Below, piece by piece: positions 17,258 through 27,846 of a DNA stretch of 64,000 nt (position 1 is its first letter; each line of letters starts with the position of its first letter). Origin of the DNA: Streptococcaceae bacterium (GTDB lineage: Bacteria > Bacillota > Bacilli > Lactobacillales > Streptococcaceae); contig CABIZZ010000001.1 of NCBI GenBank assembly GCA_902363395.1, positions 1,240,001-1,304,000 of the forward strand. The letters run 5' to 3'. A program made the translations under genes and the position numbers. Below the pieces are notes generated by a model, which worked only from the letters and a program-made list of their open reading frames with translations, was not told the DNA's origin and searched no databases.

Positions 17258-19801
17258 TTATTTCGTTGCTAGAAGGGCTGTTTCAACCGCTGCTTTCTCC
17301 CGATCAATGAGATCGATACGAGCCGCGATTTCTTTGATTCCCATCTTGATATTGCGGCTGATCGCCATATCATCCAATTGAGGCTCAAAGAAGGCCTTGT
17401 ATTCATTCAAGCGTTCACGGGTCTTGAAACAGTTGGCTGGGTAGATGACAAACTTATCAAAGCTCATATCACCACCGAGTGCTTTCTTGATCCAATCCCA
17501 GTTTTCACGCGCCCAAGTCCAAGTTCTACCTTGGGTAAAGTCATCGTGCAAGAAGTTGTAGTACCAGCTCATAGCCAAGTCCTGTGGTTTCACCACATCC
17601 TTGTTCTTCCACTCCTTCAATAGAGCTTCCAAAGTTTCCTTATCCTTGGTATAAGAAAGTGCAGCCGCCAACTGGCGTTTAAAGTTTCCATCAACTGTCT
17701 TCACATAGGTATCCAGGTATTGTTGGCTAAGCGCCTTGGTTTCCTGGTGCTTGATTTGGTTGACCAAGATTTGCAAGCGGATGGCAGCTGGAAGTTTTTC
17801 CAAATCATCGGCATGCGCTTCAAAGATAGCGCTCGCTTGAGCTTTTGCAGCTTCATCATTGGCCTTGATCATATTAGCAATCATTAGCTGACGAACTTTT
17901 TCGTCTTCTTCTGTTTCACCAGGCTTAGCTTCTAGACCCAAGCGTTCAAAGTTGTAACGGTTCAAACGTTTCAACAACTCATGGAAGGCCACTTCTGTTT
18001 CAGTTCCTTCATCCACAAAGAGATTGATTCCAGCTAAGACGCTCGAAACAGCTGAAACAACCAAGTAGGAACTTTCTTCTGTCAAGTGTTCAATCACTGG
18101 CAAGAGGCTTGCATAAGAAATTTGACCACTTTCCGCTAAGAGACGGCGTTCTTGAACTACTTGCAATTTCGAAGTGCTATCCAAGTTAGCAAGTTCAGCA
18201 AGGATGTCTTCTAACAATTCCCCACGGTAGTCACTGATATAGTGAGCTGTATTTTCTGTATTGAATCGAAGAGCTCCGCTGTTAGCTACTTTCAAGGCAC
18301 TGTAGTTTGGAATTTCTAAGACTTCAGTTTCCAAAGTATCTGGAATACCTGTCCAGTTGCTATTCAATGGAACAACCCACTTGCGACCTTTTTCTTCTCT
18401 TTCTCCAATAAAGAACTGTTCTTGACGGATAATCAAGGTATCGTTCTCAACAGAAGCTGAGACAACAGGGTATCCTGGTTGCTCCAACCAAGAATCCATA
18501 AAGGCTGCCACATCACGACCTGAAGCTTGCCCAAGAGCATCCCAAAGGTCACGACCAATAGTATTGCCGTATTGGTGTTTTTCAAAGTAAATCTTCAATC
18601 CTTTACGGAAGGCATCATCGCCTAACCAACGGCGAAGCATGTGCATGAGACGGCTACCCTTAGCGTAAACGATTGCTGGGTCAAAGAGGGTGTTAATCTC
18701 GTCAGGGTGTTTGACTTCCACATGGACGGATTGAACGCCATCTGTAGCATCGCGTTTCAAAGCAGCAGGCACACCTGTTGTTTGGAAGTCTTCAAAGATA
18801 TTCCAGCTTGGTTCGATGGCATCCAAGCTGACATATTCCATCATATTGGCGAAGCTTTCATTCAACCAGAGGTCATCCCACCATTTCATGGTCACGAGGT
18901 TTCCGAACCATTGGTGAGCCAACTCGTGAGCCACCACTAAGGCTACTGTTTGACGGCTTTGGGCAGTCGAATTCTCATCCACAAGGAGATAGACTTCACG
19001 GTAGGTTACCAAGCCCCAGTTTTCCATCGCTCCTGAAGAGAAGTCTGGAAGGGCGATATGAAGAGATTGAGGGATTGGATACTTCACGCCATAGTAGTCT
19101 TCATAAAATTCAATGGCACGAACGGCAATATCCAATGAGAAGTCCAAGTTTTCTAATGGGTGAGCTTTGGTAGAGTAGACACCGACTAGGGTTCCATTCT
19201 TGGTCTTAGCTGTCACACCTTGAAGGTCTCCAGCCGCAAAGGCCAAGAGATAAGAAGACATACGTGGAGTCGTATCAAACTTCCAAATACCTGTTTCTTT
19301 GCGGTTTTCCACATCGATTTCTGGCATGTTAGAAAGAACGATTTCTCCCTCTTCTTGGTCAAACTTCACAGCCAAATCAAAGGTCGCTTTGGCTTCTGGC
19401 TCATCCACACTTGGGAAGGCTTCACGCGCAAAATGGCTCTCAAACTGAGTAGAGATTACTTCCTTCTTCACACCATCTACTGTGTAGTAAGAAGGATAAA
19501 TTCCTGTCATATTGTCTGTGATTTTACCAGAATAGGTCAAGGTAATCGTTACTTGACCTGGCCCTTCTAATTCGACATAGACTGCTTCATTGTCATCATC
19601 CACCGAAAATGGACGGGCTTGACCTGCTACTTCTACAGTTTCGATGATCAAATCCTTTTGGTGAAGAGAGATGCGAGTCTCTTTTGCTTCTCCGCTAATG
19701 GTCACTTTCCCTGAGAAAGTTTTACTAGAGCGGTTCAAATCTAAGAATAGATCGTAGTGCTCAGGTACAAATGTATCAATAAAATGTGCAACTGCTTGCA
19801 T
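17258..19801 (-). CDS. pepN: Aminopeptidase N (lysyl aminopeptidase)
   Basis: Cytoplasmic M1-family zinc aminopeptidase of 847 residues used in peptide nutrition. The exopeptidase motif GAMEN and the zinc site HELAHQWFGN, followed by NESFAN with the third ligand, are present. A C-terminal ERAP1-like helical domain follows. The start MQAVAHFIDTF at 19801 is chosen because AAGGAG lies 6 bases upstream and streptococcal PepN begins there; an earlier in-frame ATG (19819) lacks one. It lies near ciaRH, as in pneumococcus, with bioY and the surface-protein gene between. Confidence 0.96.
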   Translation of the reverse strand: MQAVAHFIDTFVPEHYDLFLDLNRSSKTFSGKVTISGEAKETRISLHQKDLIIETVEVAGQARPFSVDDDNEAVYVELEGPGQVTITLTYSGKITDNMTGIYPSYYTVDGVKKEVISTQFESHFAREAFPSVDEPEAKATFDLAVKFDQEEGEIVLSNMPEIDVENRKETGIWKFDTTPRMSSYLLAFAAGDLQGVTAKTKNGTLVGVYSTKAHPLENLDFSLDIAVRAIEFYEDYYGVKYPIPQSLHIALPDFSSGAMENWGLVTYREVYLLVDENSTAQSRQTVALVVAHELAHQWFGNLVTMKWWDDLWLNESFANMMEYVSLDAIEPSWNIFEDFQTTGVPAALKRDATDGVQSVHVEVKHPDEINTLFDPAIVYAKGSRLMHMLRRWLGDDAFRKGLKIYFEKHQYGNTIGRDLWDALGQASGRDVAAFMDSWLEQPGYPVVSASVENDTLIIRQEQFFIGEREEKGRKWVVPLNSNWTGIPDTLETEVLEIPNYSALKVANSGALRFNTENTAHYISDYRGELLEDILAELANLDSTSKLQVVQERRLLAESGQISYASLLPVIEHLTEESSYLVVSAVSSVLAGINLFVDEGTETEVAFHELLKRLNRYNFERLGLEAKPGETEEDEKVRQLMIANMIKANDEAAKAQASAIFEAHADDLEKLPAAIRLQILVNQIKHQETKALSQQYLDTYVKTVDGNFKRQLAAALSYTKDKETLEALLKEWKNKDVVKPQDLAMSWYYNFLHDDFTQGRTWTWARENWDWIKKALGGDMSFDKFVIYPANCFKTRERLNEYKAFFEPQLDDMAISRNIKMGIKEIAARIDLIDREKAAVETALLATK

Positions 19802-19898
19802 GAGTAACTCCTTCTTCATTTTTTCTCACCTTCTATTCTAACATAAATCCTACTAACTGTAAGGTAAGAGGGGGCAAAACCAGATCTACAAAAAGACA

Positions 19899-19926
19899 AA
19901 AGTCTGAGATCATGACCTCAGACTTT
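19899..19926 (-). terminator. Terminator of the pst-phoU operon
   Basis: AAAGTCTGAG and CTCAGACTTT pair around an 8-base loop just after the phoU stop, with flanking T/A runs. Confidence 0.85.
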
Positions 19927-19932
19927 CTTTTC

Positions 19933-20586
19933 TTATAATTCCACAATTTTTCCAGTTTCGAAGTAGACAACCCACTCACAAATATTTTTAGCGTAATCAC
20001 CAATACGCTCCAAGTAGTTGATGACTTGGAAGTAGTCACGCCCAGTGATAATCAAGTCAGGATTATGCTTGATTTCTTCTGTTGCCAACTCTTGAATACG
20101 ATCATAGTACTCATTAATTTTTTCATCGCGAGTTGCTACTTCATAGGCCGTTTCAACATCCCCTTTTAGGTAGAGCTCCAAGGTTGCTTCAACAAAGTCT
20201 TTGACTTCTCGACCCATTTTACTGATTTCTTCCTCTACAACCTTACTACGAAGTTCTCCCTTCATACGGATGGTTGCACGAGCGATAGATACCGCATGGT
20301 CTCCCATCCGCTCGACGTCAGATACAGCTTTTAAGACTGTCATCACCATCCGAAGGTCCTGAGAAACCGGTTGTTGAAGGGCAATCATCTCAAAGGATTT
20401 GCGCTCCAACTTCACTTCATATTCGTTAATCTCTGCATCATCTTCAATTACCTGACGTGCCAGATCACGATCATGAGTGACAAAAGCTCGAACCGTGCGG
20501 TTGATCTGGGTCAAGACTTCATTTCCCATGGCATAAAACTGGTTATGAAGCTTTTCTAAATCTTCTTCAAATTGTACACGTAACAT
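19933..20586 (-). CDS. phoU: Phosphate transport system regulator PhoU
   Basis: Cytoplasmic helical-bundle protein of 217 residues that couples Pst transport to phosphate signalling. Two PhoU three-helix repeats are recognisable, each with a metal-binding ExxxD-type segment (ERMGDHAVSIA, about 92-102, and ERIGDYAKNI, about 193-202). Last gene of the six-gene pst operon, 14 bases after the second ATPase gene. Confidence 0.95.
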   Translation of the reverse strand: MLRVQFEEDLEKLHNQFYAMGNEVLTQINRTVRAFVTHDRDLARQVIEDDAEINEYEVKLERKSFEMIALQQPVSQDLRMVMTVLKAVSDVERMGDHAVSIARATIRMKGELRSKVVEEEISKMGREVKDFVEATLELYLKGDVETAYEVATRDEKINEYYDRIQELATEEIKHNPDLIITGRDYFQVINYLERIGDYAKNICEWVVYFETGKIVEL

Positions 20587-20600
20587 TTACTTTCCCTTTC

Positions 20601-21359
20601 TTATCCAAACTTCCCTGATACATAATCTTCTGTTTCCTTACGAGCAGGGTTCAAGAAGATTTTTGAGGTGTCATCATACTCGATGAGGTCCCCATCCAAG
20701 AAAAAGGCCGTTCTATCCGAGATCCGACTGGCTTGTTGCATAGACCGCGTTACCAAAAGCATGGTGTAACGATCCTTCAAGCCATAAAGTGTTTCTTCAA
20801 TCTTTCCAGCAGAAATCGGATCCAAGGCTGAGGTCGGCTCATCCAAGAGGATAATCTTTGGACTGGTTGCCAATACACGCGCCACACAAACCCGTTGTTG
20901 CTGTCCCCCTGAAAGACCAATCGCTGAATCATGGAGACGATCCTTGACCTCATCCCAAATAGAAGCATTTTTCAAAGAGGTTTCGACTGCTTCATCCAAG
21001 ACTTGCTTGTCCTTTACCCCATTGATCATGAGTCCGTAGGTGACATTGTCATAGATAGACATAGGGAAGGGGTTGGGCTGTTGGAAGACCATCCCGATTT
21101 CCTTACGAAGTTCTACTGTATCTGTCCGAGGACTATAGATATTGTGACCATTGTAAATGACTGTTCCTGTTGTTGTCACCTCATGGTTCAAATCTCCCAT
21201 CCGGTTGATGGCTTTGAGCAAGGTAGACTTCCCAGATCCAGACGGTCCGATTAAAGCCGTGATTTCTTTAGGGGTGAAATCCAGTGACACACTATTCAGT
21301 GCCTTTTTCTTATTGTAATAAACCGACAAGTCCTTGACTTGCAAAATTGGTTCTGTCAT
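20601..21359 (-). CDS. pstB: Phosphate ABC transporter ATPase, second copy, H-loop His replaced
   Basis: PstB-type ATPase of 252 residues. Walker [11 protein letters not shown]-loop VFQQPNPFP, signature [16 protein letters not shown] and Walker [14 protein letters not shown] are intact. The H-loop, usually VTHxMQQA, reads [13 protein letters not shown], so the switch histidine is Arg. The upstream paralogue has VTHSMQQAARASD. The pair may form a heterodimer with one normal and one degenerate site, as in several asymmetric ABC transporters; this is inference. Cotranscribed with the other pst genes. Confidence 0.93.
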   Translation of the reverse strand: MTEPILQVKDLSVYYNKKKALNSVSLDFTPKEITALIGPSGSGKSTLLKAINRMGDLNHEVTTTGTVIYNGHNIYSPRTDTVELRKEIGMVFQQPNPFPMSIYDNVTYGLMINGVKDKQVLDEAVETSLKNASIWDEVKDRLHDSAIGLSGGQQQRVCVARVLATSPKIILLDEPTSALDPISAGKIEETLYGLKDRYTMLLVTRSMQQASRISDRTAFFLDGDLIEYDDTSKIFLNPARKETEDYVSGKFG

Positions 21360-21395
21360 GTTTTCATCCTTATGTTATTTCAATGTTGCCAAATC

Positions 21396-22199
21396 CTATC
21401 CAAAGTGACCAGACACATAATCGTTGGTCGATTGCAGTTTTGCATTTTGGAAAATGTTGGCTGTTTTATCATACTCGATCAAATCGCCTAGATAGAAGAA
21501 TCCTGTATAATCGCTAGCACGAGCAGCCTGTTGCATGCTGTGGGTCACGATAATAATGGTATAATCCTTCTTCAACTCCAGCATAGTTTCTTCCAACTGG
21601 GCTGTTGCGATAGGGTCTAAGGCTGAAGCCGGCTCATCCATGAGCAAAATCTTCGGTTTAACAGAGATAGCTCGAGCGATACAGAGGCGTTGCTGTTGAC
21701 CACCAGAGAGGGTCAATGCAGACTTGTGCAAGTCATCCTTGACTTGATCCCAGAGGGCTGCTTGCTTCAAAGATTTTTCGACGATCTCGTCCAAGGCCTT
21801 CTTGTCTTTGACACCTGCCCGCTCGTGGGGGAAGGTGATATTGCGGTAGATAGACTTAGCAAAGGGATTTGGTCGTTGAAAGACCATTCCGATATGCTTT
21901 CTCATTTCATAGACATTGATATCTGGACGGTTAACGTCAATCCCTTCGTACCAGATCTCCCCAGTCACACGCGCAATATCAATGGTATCGTTCATCCGGT
22001 TCAAACTTCTAAGATAGGTAGATTTCCCAGATCCAGAAGGACCGATCAAAGCTGTGATTTTATTCTTCTCAAATTGCATATCCACGCCTTTGATGGATTC
22101 ATTTGAACCATAGTAGACATGCAAGTCTTTGGTCGAAAGGACCACTTTTTCTTCAGGAAAAGTAATGATATGTTTCTCATCCCAATTGTACTTTGACAT
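21396..22199 (-). CDS. pstB: Phosphate ABC transporter ATPase, first copy
   Basis: PstB-type ATPase of 267 residues energising phosphate import. Walker [21 protein letters not shown] (Q-loop), signature [15 protein letters not shown], Walker B ILLMDEPASALDP and a normal H-loop VTHSMQQAARASD are all present. Starts MSKYNWDEKHIITF, 11 bases after the pstA stop. Streptococci commonly carry two pstB genes in tandem. Confidence 0.95.
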   Translation of the reverse strand: MSKYNWDEKHIITFPEEKVVLSTKDLHVYYGSNESIKGVDMQFEKNKITALIGPSGSGKSTYLRSLNRMNDTIDIARVTGEIWYEGIDVNRPDINVYEMRKHIGMVFQRPNPFAKSIYRNITFPHERAGVKDKKALDEIVEKSLKQAALWDQVKDDLHKSALTLSGGQQQRLCIARAISVKPKILLMDEPASALDPIATAQLEETMLELKKDYTIIIVTHSMQQAARASDYTGFFYLGDLIEYDKTANIFQNAKLQSTNDYVSGHFG

Positions 22200-22210
22200 T
22201 TCTTCTCCTT

Positions 22211-23095
22211 TTATGCTGAGGTTAATTTCTTATGGAGGTAAGTACCGAGCTTACGCGCTCCAAAGTTGAAAATCAAAATGAAGATCAACAAGACTGCAGC
22301 CGATCCAGCGGATACTTCAATCGCATCTGGAATGGTTCCTTCACTATTGACCTTCCAAATGTGGACCGCTAGGGTTTCCGCTTGACGGAAAATAGAGATC
22401 GGACTGGTGACACTAAAGAGGTTCCAGTTGCTCCAATCCAAGGCCGGGGCAGACTGACCAGCAGTATAAATCAAGGCCGCTGCTTCCCCAAAGATCCGCC
22501 CAGAAGCTAGTACGACACCCGTAATAATACTTGGCAATGCTTCAGGTACCACTACGTGAATCACGGTTTCCCAACGAGAGATTCCAAGCGCAAGGCCGGC
22601 TTCCCTTTGTGTATGGTGGACATTCTGCAAACTATCTTCAATGTTTCGTGTCATCTGTGGCAGGTTAAAGACCGTCAAGGCCAAGGCTCCAGAAATAATC
22701 GAGAAGCCATATTGGAACTGCACTACAAAGACCAAGTAACCAAAGAGACCGACTACAACCGATGGTAGAGAAGACAAGATCTCAATACAGGTCCGAACTA
22801 AATTGGTCAATGGGCCCTTCTTGGCATACTCTGATAAGTAGATCCCTGCCCCTAATGAAAGAGGGAAGGAAATAATCAAGGTAATGACTAAGAGGAAGAA
22901 GGAATTATAGAGCTGAATCCCAATCCCTCCACCTGCTTGGTAAGAAGAGGATTTGCTGGTCAAGAAGGTCCAAGACACATGCGGCAACCCTCTAACCAGG
23001 ATATAGAGAATCAAAGAAGCAAGAATAGTGACAATAATTCCAGCAATTGCATAGAGAACCCCTGTCGCTATCTTATCTATTTTTTTAGCGTGCAT
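22211..23095 (-). CDS. pstA: Phosphate ABC transporter permease PstA
   Basis: Membrane permease of 294 residues with six predicted helices. The cytoplasmic coupling loop (EAGLALGISRWETVIHVVVP) contains the EAA-type motif with conserved Gly. It overlaps pstC by 11 bases, so translation is coupled. Confidence 0.94.
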   Translation of the reverse strand: MHAKKIDKIATGVLYAIAGIIVTILASLILYILVRGLPHVSWTFLTSKSSSYQAGGGIGIQLYNSFFLLVITLIISFPLSLGAGIYLSEYAKKGPLTNLVRTCIEILSSLPSVVVGLFGYLVFVVQFQYGFSIISGALALTVFNLPQMTRNIEDSLQNVHHTQREAGLALGISRWETVIHVVVPEALPSIITGVVLASGRIFGEAAALIYTAGQSAPALDWSNWNLFSVTSPISIFRQAETLAVHIWKVNSEGTIPDAIEVSAGSAAVLLIFILIFNFGARKLGTYLHKKLTSA

Positions 23096-23996
23096 AGTTC
23101 TTCTTACCTCTTTCTTTCGTGATCAATTTGATAACGCTGTTGAATGCCAAACTCATCAGCAAGAGCACCAAGGCAAGTGACCAGAGAACGTTGTTGTTAA
23201 CTGTTCCCATAACCGTATTTCCGATACCCATGGTCAAGATAGAGGTCAAGGTGGAAGCTGGCGTTGTTAAAGAATTTGGAACAACCGCTGAGTTTCCGAC
23301 CACCATCTGAATAGCCAAGGCTTCACCGAAGGCACGGGCCATTCCAAAGACAACTGCTGTAAAAATACCTGAGCGAGCCGCCTTTAAAGTGACATGCCAA
23401 ATCGTTTGCCAACGAGTCGCTCCCATAGCCATACTCGCTTCCCGATAGTGACGAGGCACTGCCCGTAAGCTGTCTGTTGTCATAAAGGTCACAGTTGGAA
23501 GAATCATGACAAAGAGGACAAAGACCCCTGACAAGATCCCAAATCCTGTCCCACCAAAGATGGAACGGACAAATGGAACCACCACTTGCAAACCAATAAA
23601 TCCGTATACAACAGAAGGAATCCCTACCAACAATTCAATAGCTGGTTGTAAGAGGCGAGCTCCCTTAGGAGAAACTTCTGTCATAAAGACTGCTGCACCG
23701 ATGGCAAATGGTGTCGCTACCAAGGCAGACAAAAGGGTTACAATGAAGGAACCCAAGATCATTGGCAAAGCCCCAAATTCTTTCCCTGATGGATTCCATG
23801 TGGATCCGAAAAGGAAACTAAAGACATTGACCTTGTTGACAAAGAAGGTCGATAATCCCTTTTGGGCTACAAAAATCAAAATCAAAGCTACAACAAAGAC
23901 AATCAAACTCATACAGCAGAAAGTAATGGTTTTACCAAATTTTTCCAACCGAGAATTATTGGACTTTGCGAGCATTTTTTTTGCTACTTCGTTCAT
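23085..23996 (-). CDS. pstC: Phosphate ABC transporter permease PstC
   Basis: Membrane permease of 303 residues with six predicted helices and the coupling motif EASMAMGATRWQTIWHVTL. The segment GIPSVVYGFIGL is typical of PstC. Lies 17 bases after pstS and overlaps pstA, fixing it within the operon. Confidence 0.94.
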   Translation of the reverse strand: MNEVAKKMLAKSNNSRLEKFGKTITFCCMSLIVFVVALILIFVAQKGLSTFFVNKVNVFSFLFGSTWNPSGKEFGALPMILGSFIVTLLSALVATPFAIGAAVFMTEVSPKGARLLQPAIELLVGIPSVVYGFIGLQVVVPFVRSIFGGTGFGILSGVFVLFVMILPTVTFMTTDSLRAVPRHYREASMAMGATRWQTIWHVTLKAARSGIFTAVVFGMARAFGEALAIQMVVGNSAVVPNSLTTPASTLTSILTMGIGNTVMGTVNNNVLWSLALVLLLMSLAFNSVIKLITKERGKKNYAR

Positions 23997-24013
23997 GTTT
24001 TACCTAATTCTTC

Positions 24014-24880
24014 TTATTTCTTCGTAATGTTACCGTCAAGATCACGGCTGACTTTCATATCATTGATTGGGATATAGCCCATCTTACCAACGATTTCCTG
24101 CTGGACCTCATCAGTCATCATGTAATCCAAGAATTTCTTAGCCAATTTACTTGGCTCCCCCTTGGTATACATATGTTCGTAAGACCAGATTGGCCAGTTA
24201 TTGTTTACCACGTTTTCCTTAGTTGGTTCATAACCATTTAACTTCATGGTTTTGACACTATCATCCACATAGGTAAAGGCCAGATAAGAAATAGCACCTG
24301 GAGTCTGGGAAACAATATTCTTCACCATTCCATTGGAATCCTGTTCCTGAGCCTGTTTAGGATCTTTCCCATTCATGATGATGGCATCAAACACAGCACG
24401 GCTACCAGATCCTACTGCCCGGTTCACGATAGTAATTTCCAAGTCTTCACCACCCAATTGCTTCCAGTTGGTATATTCACCAGTAAAAATCTTACGCAAT
24501 TGTTCGGTTGTCAAATCGTCTACAGAAATATTCTTATTGGCAATGATAGCTGTTCCCGCTACTGCCACTTGATGGTCTACCAAACTAGAAGCATCGATGC
24601 CATCTTTTTCCTCTGCAAAGAGGTCACTATTTCCAATGTCGACAGCTCCTGATTGGACCTGAGACAGACCTGTACCAGATCCTCCCCCTTGGACATTGAC
24701 AATCTTACCGGGATGTTCTTCTATATAACGATCTACTACCCCTTCAACTAAGGGTTGTAGAGCTGTCGATCCAACAGCTGTAATCGCTTCTCCACGGTCA
24801 ATCCAAGATGCACAGGCAGATAGAGAAGCTGCAAGTGCTACTGTTGCTAGCCCAAGGACTAGCTTTTTGCATTTATTCAA
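24014..24880 (-). CDS. pstS: Phosphate-binding lipoprotein PstS
   Basis: Extracytoplasmic phosphate-binding protein of 288 residues. The N terminus has a lipoprotein signal with lipobox LSAC (Cys at about 23). Phosphate-binding segments [20 protein letters not shown] and GSGSRAVFD are clear. The start codon is TTG (24880), as AAGGAG is 7 bases upstream and the nearby ATG is out of frame. First gene of pstS-C-A-B-B-phoU; expression is expected to rise on phosphate limitation, though no operator is identified. Confidence 0.95.
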   Translation of the reverse strand: MNKCKKLVLGLATVALAASLSACASWIDRGEAITAVGSTALQPLVEGVVDRYIEEHPGKIVNVQGGGSGTGLSQVQSGAVDIGNSDLFAEEKDGIDASSLVDHQVAVAGTAIIANKNISVDDLTTEQLRKIFTGEYTNWKQLGGEDLEITIVNRAVGSGSRAVFDAIIMNGKDPKQAQEQDSNGMVKNIVSQTPGAISYLAFTYVDDSVKTMKLNGYEPTKENVVNNNWPIWSYEHMYTKGEPSKLAKKFLDYMMTDEVQQEIVGKMGYIPINDMKVSRDLDGNITKK

Positions 24881-25009
24881 TGTAAGTCTCCTTGAATCAT
24901 AATCAAATATCGTTTAAATGTTATCTCTAAACACTTGTTATCTTCTAGTATTCTAGCAAGAATCACTCTATTTCCACTATAACATAGAAAGACGGCATTT
25001 CCTAATAAT

Positions 25010-26314
25010 TTATCTAAATCTCAAGCCTTTTGGAAAGAAATTTTTCAAAGTCCGTCCCGTTACTTTAGCAAAGCCTAGACCATTGCCTCCAGCTAAGACC
25101 TGATACCATCCATTAGTAGAGTCCTGCTCCAGTTGAATGGTCTCCCCAGCTACATACTTGATGAAGTCTTGATCCGATAAACTGACCGCTTTCTTCACTT
25201 GATCTGGCTTCAGAGCTAGACCTAAGGCAAAGCTAGGTTCAAAGCGATTTTTCTTGAAGGTTCCAAGGTGCAAGCCATTGCGAGCAATCTTGACCTTTTT
25301 CAAATCAGGAAGTCCAGCCGGCAAGAGATAAAGCTGGTCTCCAAAACATTGGTAGAGGCCCTCTAGGTCAATGACCAAGCAATTCTTGGCAAAAGCTTGC
25401 CATAACTTCTTCTGCTCAGCCGTTAGATTGGAACGGCCTTCCTTAATCTTCTTGACTTCAGGCTCTCCCTGATAAAGGAATTTAGCAACAAATTGCCCTT
25501 CCCCTTTGAAATGATGAGGATACATCCGGGCTGTTTCGGGATGGCCGACCCCTTCTACCATGCCATTGATTTTTTCAATCGGTAGCAATTCCAGCTCATA
25601 TTCGTCTAAGAGCCAAGAGACAATTTCTTCGTTTTCTTCTGGTGCCCAGGTACAAGTCGAATAAACCAGCTGCCCCCCTGGTGCAAGCATCTTGAGGGCA
25701 TCTGTTAAGATTTCTCTCTGGAGACCAGCACATTGGGCTGGATAATCAGGATACCAATAGTCCATAGCATCTGGCTGCTTTCGAAACATTCCTTCACCAG
25801 AGCATGGTGCGTCCAAAACAATCAAATCAAAATAGGCTGGGAAAACCTTAGCCAAGCGATTGGCTGATTCATTGGTCACCACGACATTACGGGCTCCAAA
25901 GCGTTCGACATTCTCGACCAGAATCTTGGAGCGCCCCTTGTGGATTTCATTGGAAACAAGGAGTCCTTGATTGTCTAAATAAGAGAGCAAGTGGGTTGTC
26001 TTGCCACCCGGTGCTGCCGCAAGATCCAAGACCTTCATACCTGGTTTTGGATGGGCTACTTGGGCTACCATTTGGGCAGCCGGTTCTTGCGAATAGACCA
26101 GTCCAGTGACATGGGCAACGGATTTACCCGACACCTTGCCATAGTAACTCCAAGGCATGCCTGGAATAGGGTCATCTCCACTGATTTGCTCCGCCTTTAA
26201 TGGATTAGTCCGATAGGCAGATACGGCCGACTCGTCAAAGGTTTGAAAGAAGGCCTCAGCCTCCTCTCCAAGTAGTTGATCATATTTTTCTTTAAATCCT
26301 TGAGGAAAGGTCAT
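25010..26314 (-). CDS. rsmF: rRNA (cytosine-C5-)-methyltransferase, RsmF/YebU type
   Basis: SAM-dependent m5C methyltransferase of the NOL1/NOP2/Sun family, 434 residues. SAM motif I LDLAAAPGGKTTHL (about 97-110), DAPCSGEGMF with the helper Cys, and STCTWAPEEN with the catalytic Cys are intact. The C-terminal part resembles the PUA-like extension of RsmF-type enzymes. The ATG overlaps the stop of the upstream IMPase gene by 4 bases (ATGA). Confidence 0.92.
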   Translation of the reverse strand: MTFPQGFKEKYDQLLGEEAEAFFQTFDESAVSAYRTNPLKAEQISGDDPIPGMPWSYYGKVSGKSVAHVTGLVYSQEPAAQMVAQVAHPKPGMKVLDLAAAPGGKTTHLLSYLDNQGLLVSNEIHKGRSKILVENVERFGARNVVVTNESANRLAKVFPAYFDLIVLDAPCSGEGMFRKQPDAMDYWYPDYPAQCAGLQREILTDALKMLAPGGQLVYSTCTWAPEENEEIVSWLLDEYELELLPIEKINGMVEGVGHPETARMYPHHFKGEGQFVAKFLYQGEPEVKKIKEGRSNLTAEQKKLWQAFAKNCLVIDLEGLYQCFGDQLYLLPAGLPDLKKVKIARNGLHLGTFKKNRFEPSFALGLALKPDQVKKAVSLSDQDFIKYVAGETIQLEQDSTNGWYQVLAGGNGLGFAKVTGRTLKNFFPKGLRFR

Positions 26315-27084
26315 GCGTGTGTTCCTTTCTTCAAAAAAGGTTGAATCTCATCTAGCTTACAGGTTGGCACCATCATGATGGGCTCCAAGGTCTCATAGTT
26401 GGGTTCTTTTCCTTCCAAGGTCAAGACCGAGTAGCCTAGGCACTCGCCCATAATGGCTGCAGCCGCATAATCCCATGGCCAGATATAGCTAAAGTAGCCT
26501 AAAATACCACCGGATAATATCTTGGTAAAGCTGATACCAGCACTCCCATAGACCCGAATCCCTAAGCATTCTGCCCCCAAATCCGCCATACCCCAAGCAT
26601 TGGACTTGAGCATGCCAACATTGGAAGCCACTAATAAATCACCAAGGGGACGATTTTGAAAGGGTTGCAGTTCTTGCTCATTACAAAAGACTCCAAAATC
26701 CTTTCCACCAAAAAAGAGATGATCCCGCATGACATCATAAATCAAGCCAAACTGGCCAATCCCTTCTTCAAAATAGGCGACCATAACAGCAAAGTCTTCT
26801 TTTTGGGTCACAAAATTATTGGTCCCATCAATGGGATCAATCACCCAGACCTTACCGGAATGAATAGGTGCACGAAGGTCATCCTCTTCCGCAAAAATGT
26901 GGTCTTCTGGATAGGCTTCTAAAATCTTGCCAACCAGGGTTGCTTGCACTTCTTGGTCCATTTGAGTCACCAAATCCGTCGGATTTGTTTTGACTGTGAT
27001 TGCTAGCTGGTCATGCAGGTGTTCTCTAAGATAGCTTCCTGCTTCTTTGACAATGGTCTTAGCAAATTCTAATTTATTGATCAA
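26311..27084 (-). CDS. Inositol monophosphatase family protein
   Basis: Mg-dependent phosphatase-fold protein of 257 residues, probably acting on inositol phosphates, PAP or a related sugar phosphate. Metal-binding motifs: EEDD (about 71-74), [11 protein letters not shown] ([13 protein letters not shown]) and the C-terminal [10 protein letters not shown]. The start is taken as TTG at 27084 ([10 protein letters not shown]), with GGAAGGA about 10 bases upstream and length equal to its relatives; the frame extends 39 codons further up but those overlap UPF0223 out of frame. It overlaps UPF0223 by 11 bases and rsmF by 4. Confidence 0.85.
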   Translation of the reverse strand: MINKLEFAKTIVKEAGSYLREHLHDQLAITVKTNPTDLVTQMDQEVQATLVGKILEAYPEDHIFAEEDDLRAPIHSGKVWVIDPIDGTNNFVTQKEDFAVMVAYFEEGIGQFGLIYDVMRDHLFFGGKDFGVFCNEQELQPFQNRPLGDLLVASNVGMLKSNAWGMADLGAECLGIRVYGSAGISFTKILSGGILGYFSYIWPWDYAAAAIMGECLGYSVLTLEGKEPNYETLEPIMMVPTCKLDEIQPFLKKGTHA

Positions 27085-27352
27085 TCGAAAACCATCCTTC
27101 CCCTTTTTCTTTCGCAACTTTGGTTGCGCGATAAAGTGAGTAGCCACTGACCTCTTCAAATTCTTTGCCCAGACGCTTTTCTTCGCCAATACTTGGGACA
27201 ACTTTCTTAAAGGCCTTATAGGCTTCTAGGTAGATGCGGGTATCTGCCTTTTGTTCATAGGCTTGTTCAACCTGATTAAAAAAAGAAAGCACCGAAGCAA
27301 GCTCTTCAGTGCTCCACGATAAATCGAGTGGGTAACTATAATTCTTATTCAT
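27074..27352 (-). CDS. UPF0223 family protein
   Basis: A 92-residue cytoplasmic protein starting [20 protein letters not shown], the typical UPF0223 (YktA-like) opening. Helical, ending [11 protein letters not shown]. Function is unknown in the family. It lies one base after spx and overlaps the IMPase gene, so all four genes spx-UPF0223-IMPase-rsmF form one operon. GGAG precedes the start. Confidence 0.9.
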   Translation of the reverse strand: MNKNYSYPLDLSWSTEELASVLSFFNQVEQAYEQKADTRIYLEAYKAFKKVVPSIGEEKRLGKEFEEVSGYSLYRATKVAKEKGEGWFSIDQ

Positions 27353-27353
27353 A

Positions 27354-27755
27354 TTAATGGATCTCCGCTCTTAATGTAGCAGATCTTAACTCTTCCTTAC
27401 GATATCCTCGAGGGAGAAATGCACGGATTTCATCCTCATTAAAACCAATTTGCATCCGTTTCTTATCTAGAATAATTGGGCGACGCAAAAGACTAGGATT
27501 TTCCTCAATCAACTTGATCAAAGCAGAAATCGATAAATCCTCTACATCAACATTTAGCTTCTGAAAAATTTTAGAACGAGTTGAAATAATATCGTCTGTA
27601 CCGTTCTCAGTTAGAGCTAAAATATTACGCAACTCCTCAGTTGTTAAAGGACTCGTCATAATATTGTGTTCCTTAAAAGGAACCTCATGTTTTTCTAACC
27701 AAGCCCGGGCCTTTCGACAGGATGTACAACTCGGAGACAAAAATAATGTAATCAT
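27354..27755 (-). CDS. spx: Spx/ArsC-family transcriptional regulator
   Basis: RNA polymerase-binding regulator of thiol stress, 133 residues. The redox CXXC switch is CTSC (residues 10-13) and the C-terminal [20 protein letters not shown] segment is characteristic of Spx. Streptococci carry two Spx paralogues; which this is cannot be decided here. The start [10 protein letters not shown] at 27755 follows AGAGAAG; an in-frame codon nine residues earlier has no site. Confidence 0.92.
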   Translation of the reverse strand: MITLFLSPSCTSCRKARAWLEKHEVPFKEHNIMTSPLTTEELRNILALTENGTDDIISTRSKIFQKLNVDVEDLSISALIKLIEENPSLLRRPIILDKKRMQIGFNEDEIRAFLPRGYRKEELRSATLRAEIH

Positions 27756-27846
27756 GTTCTTCTCTTCTTTTTTTGGACACACTTAGCTGACTCTATTATA
27801 CAAAATTATTCCGCGCTTGCATAGTGATTTTTTAATTTAGACAAAG

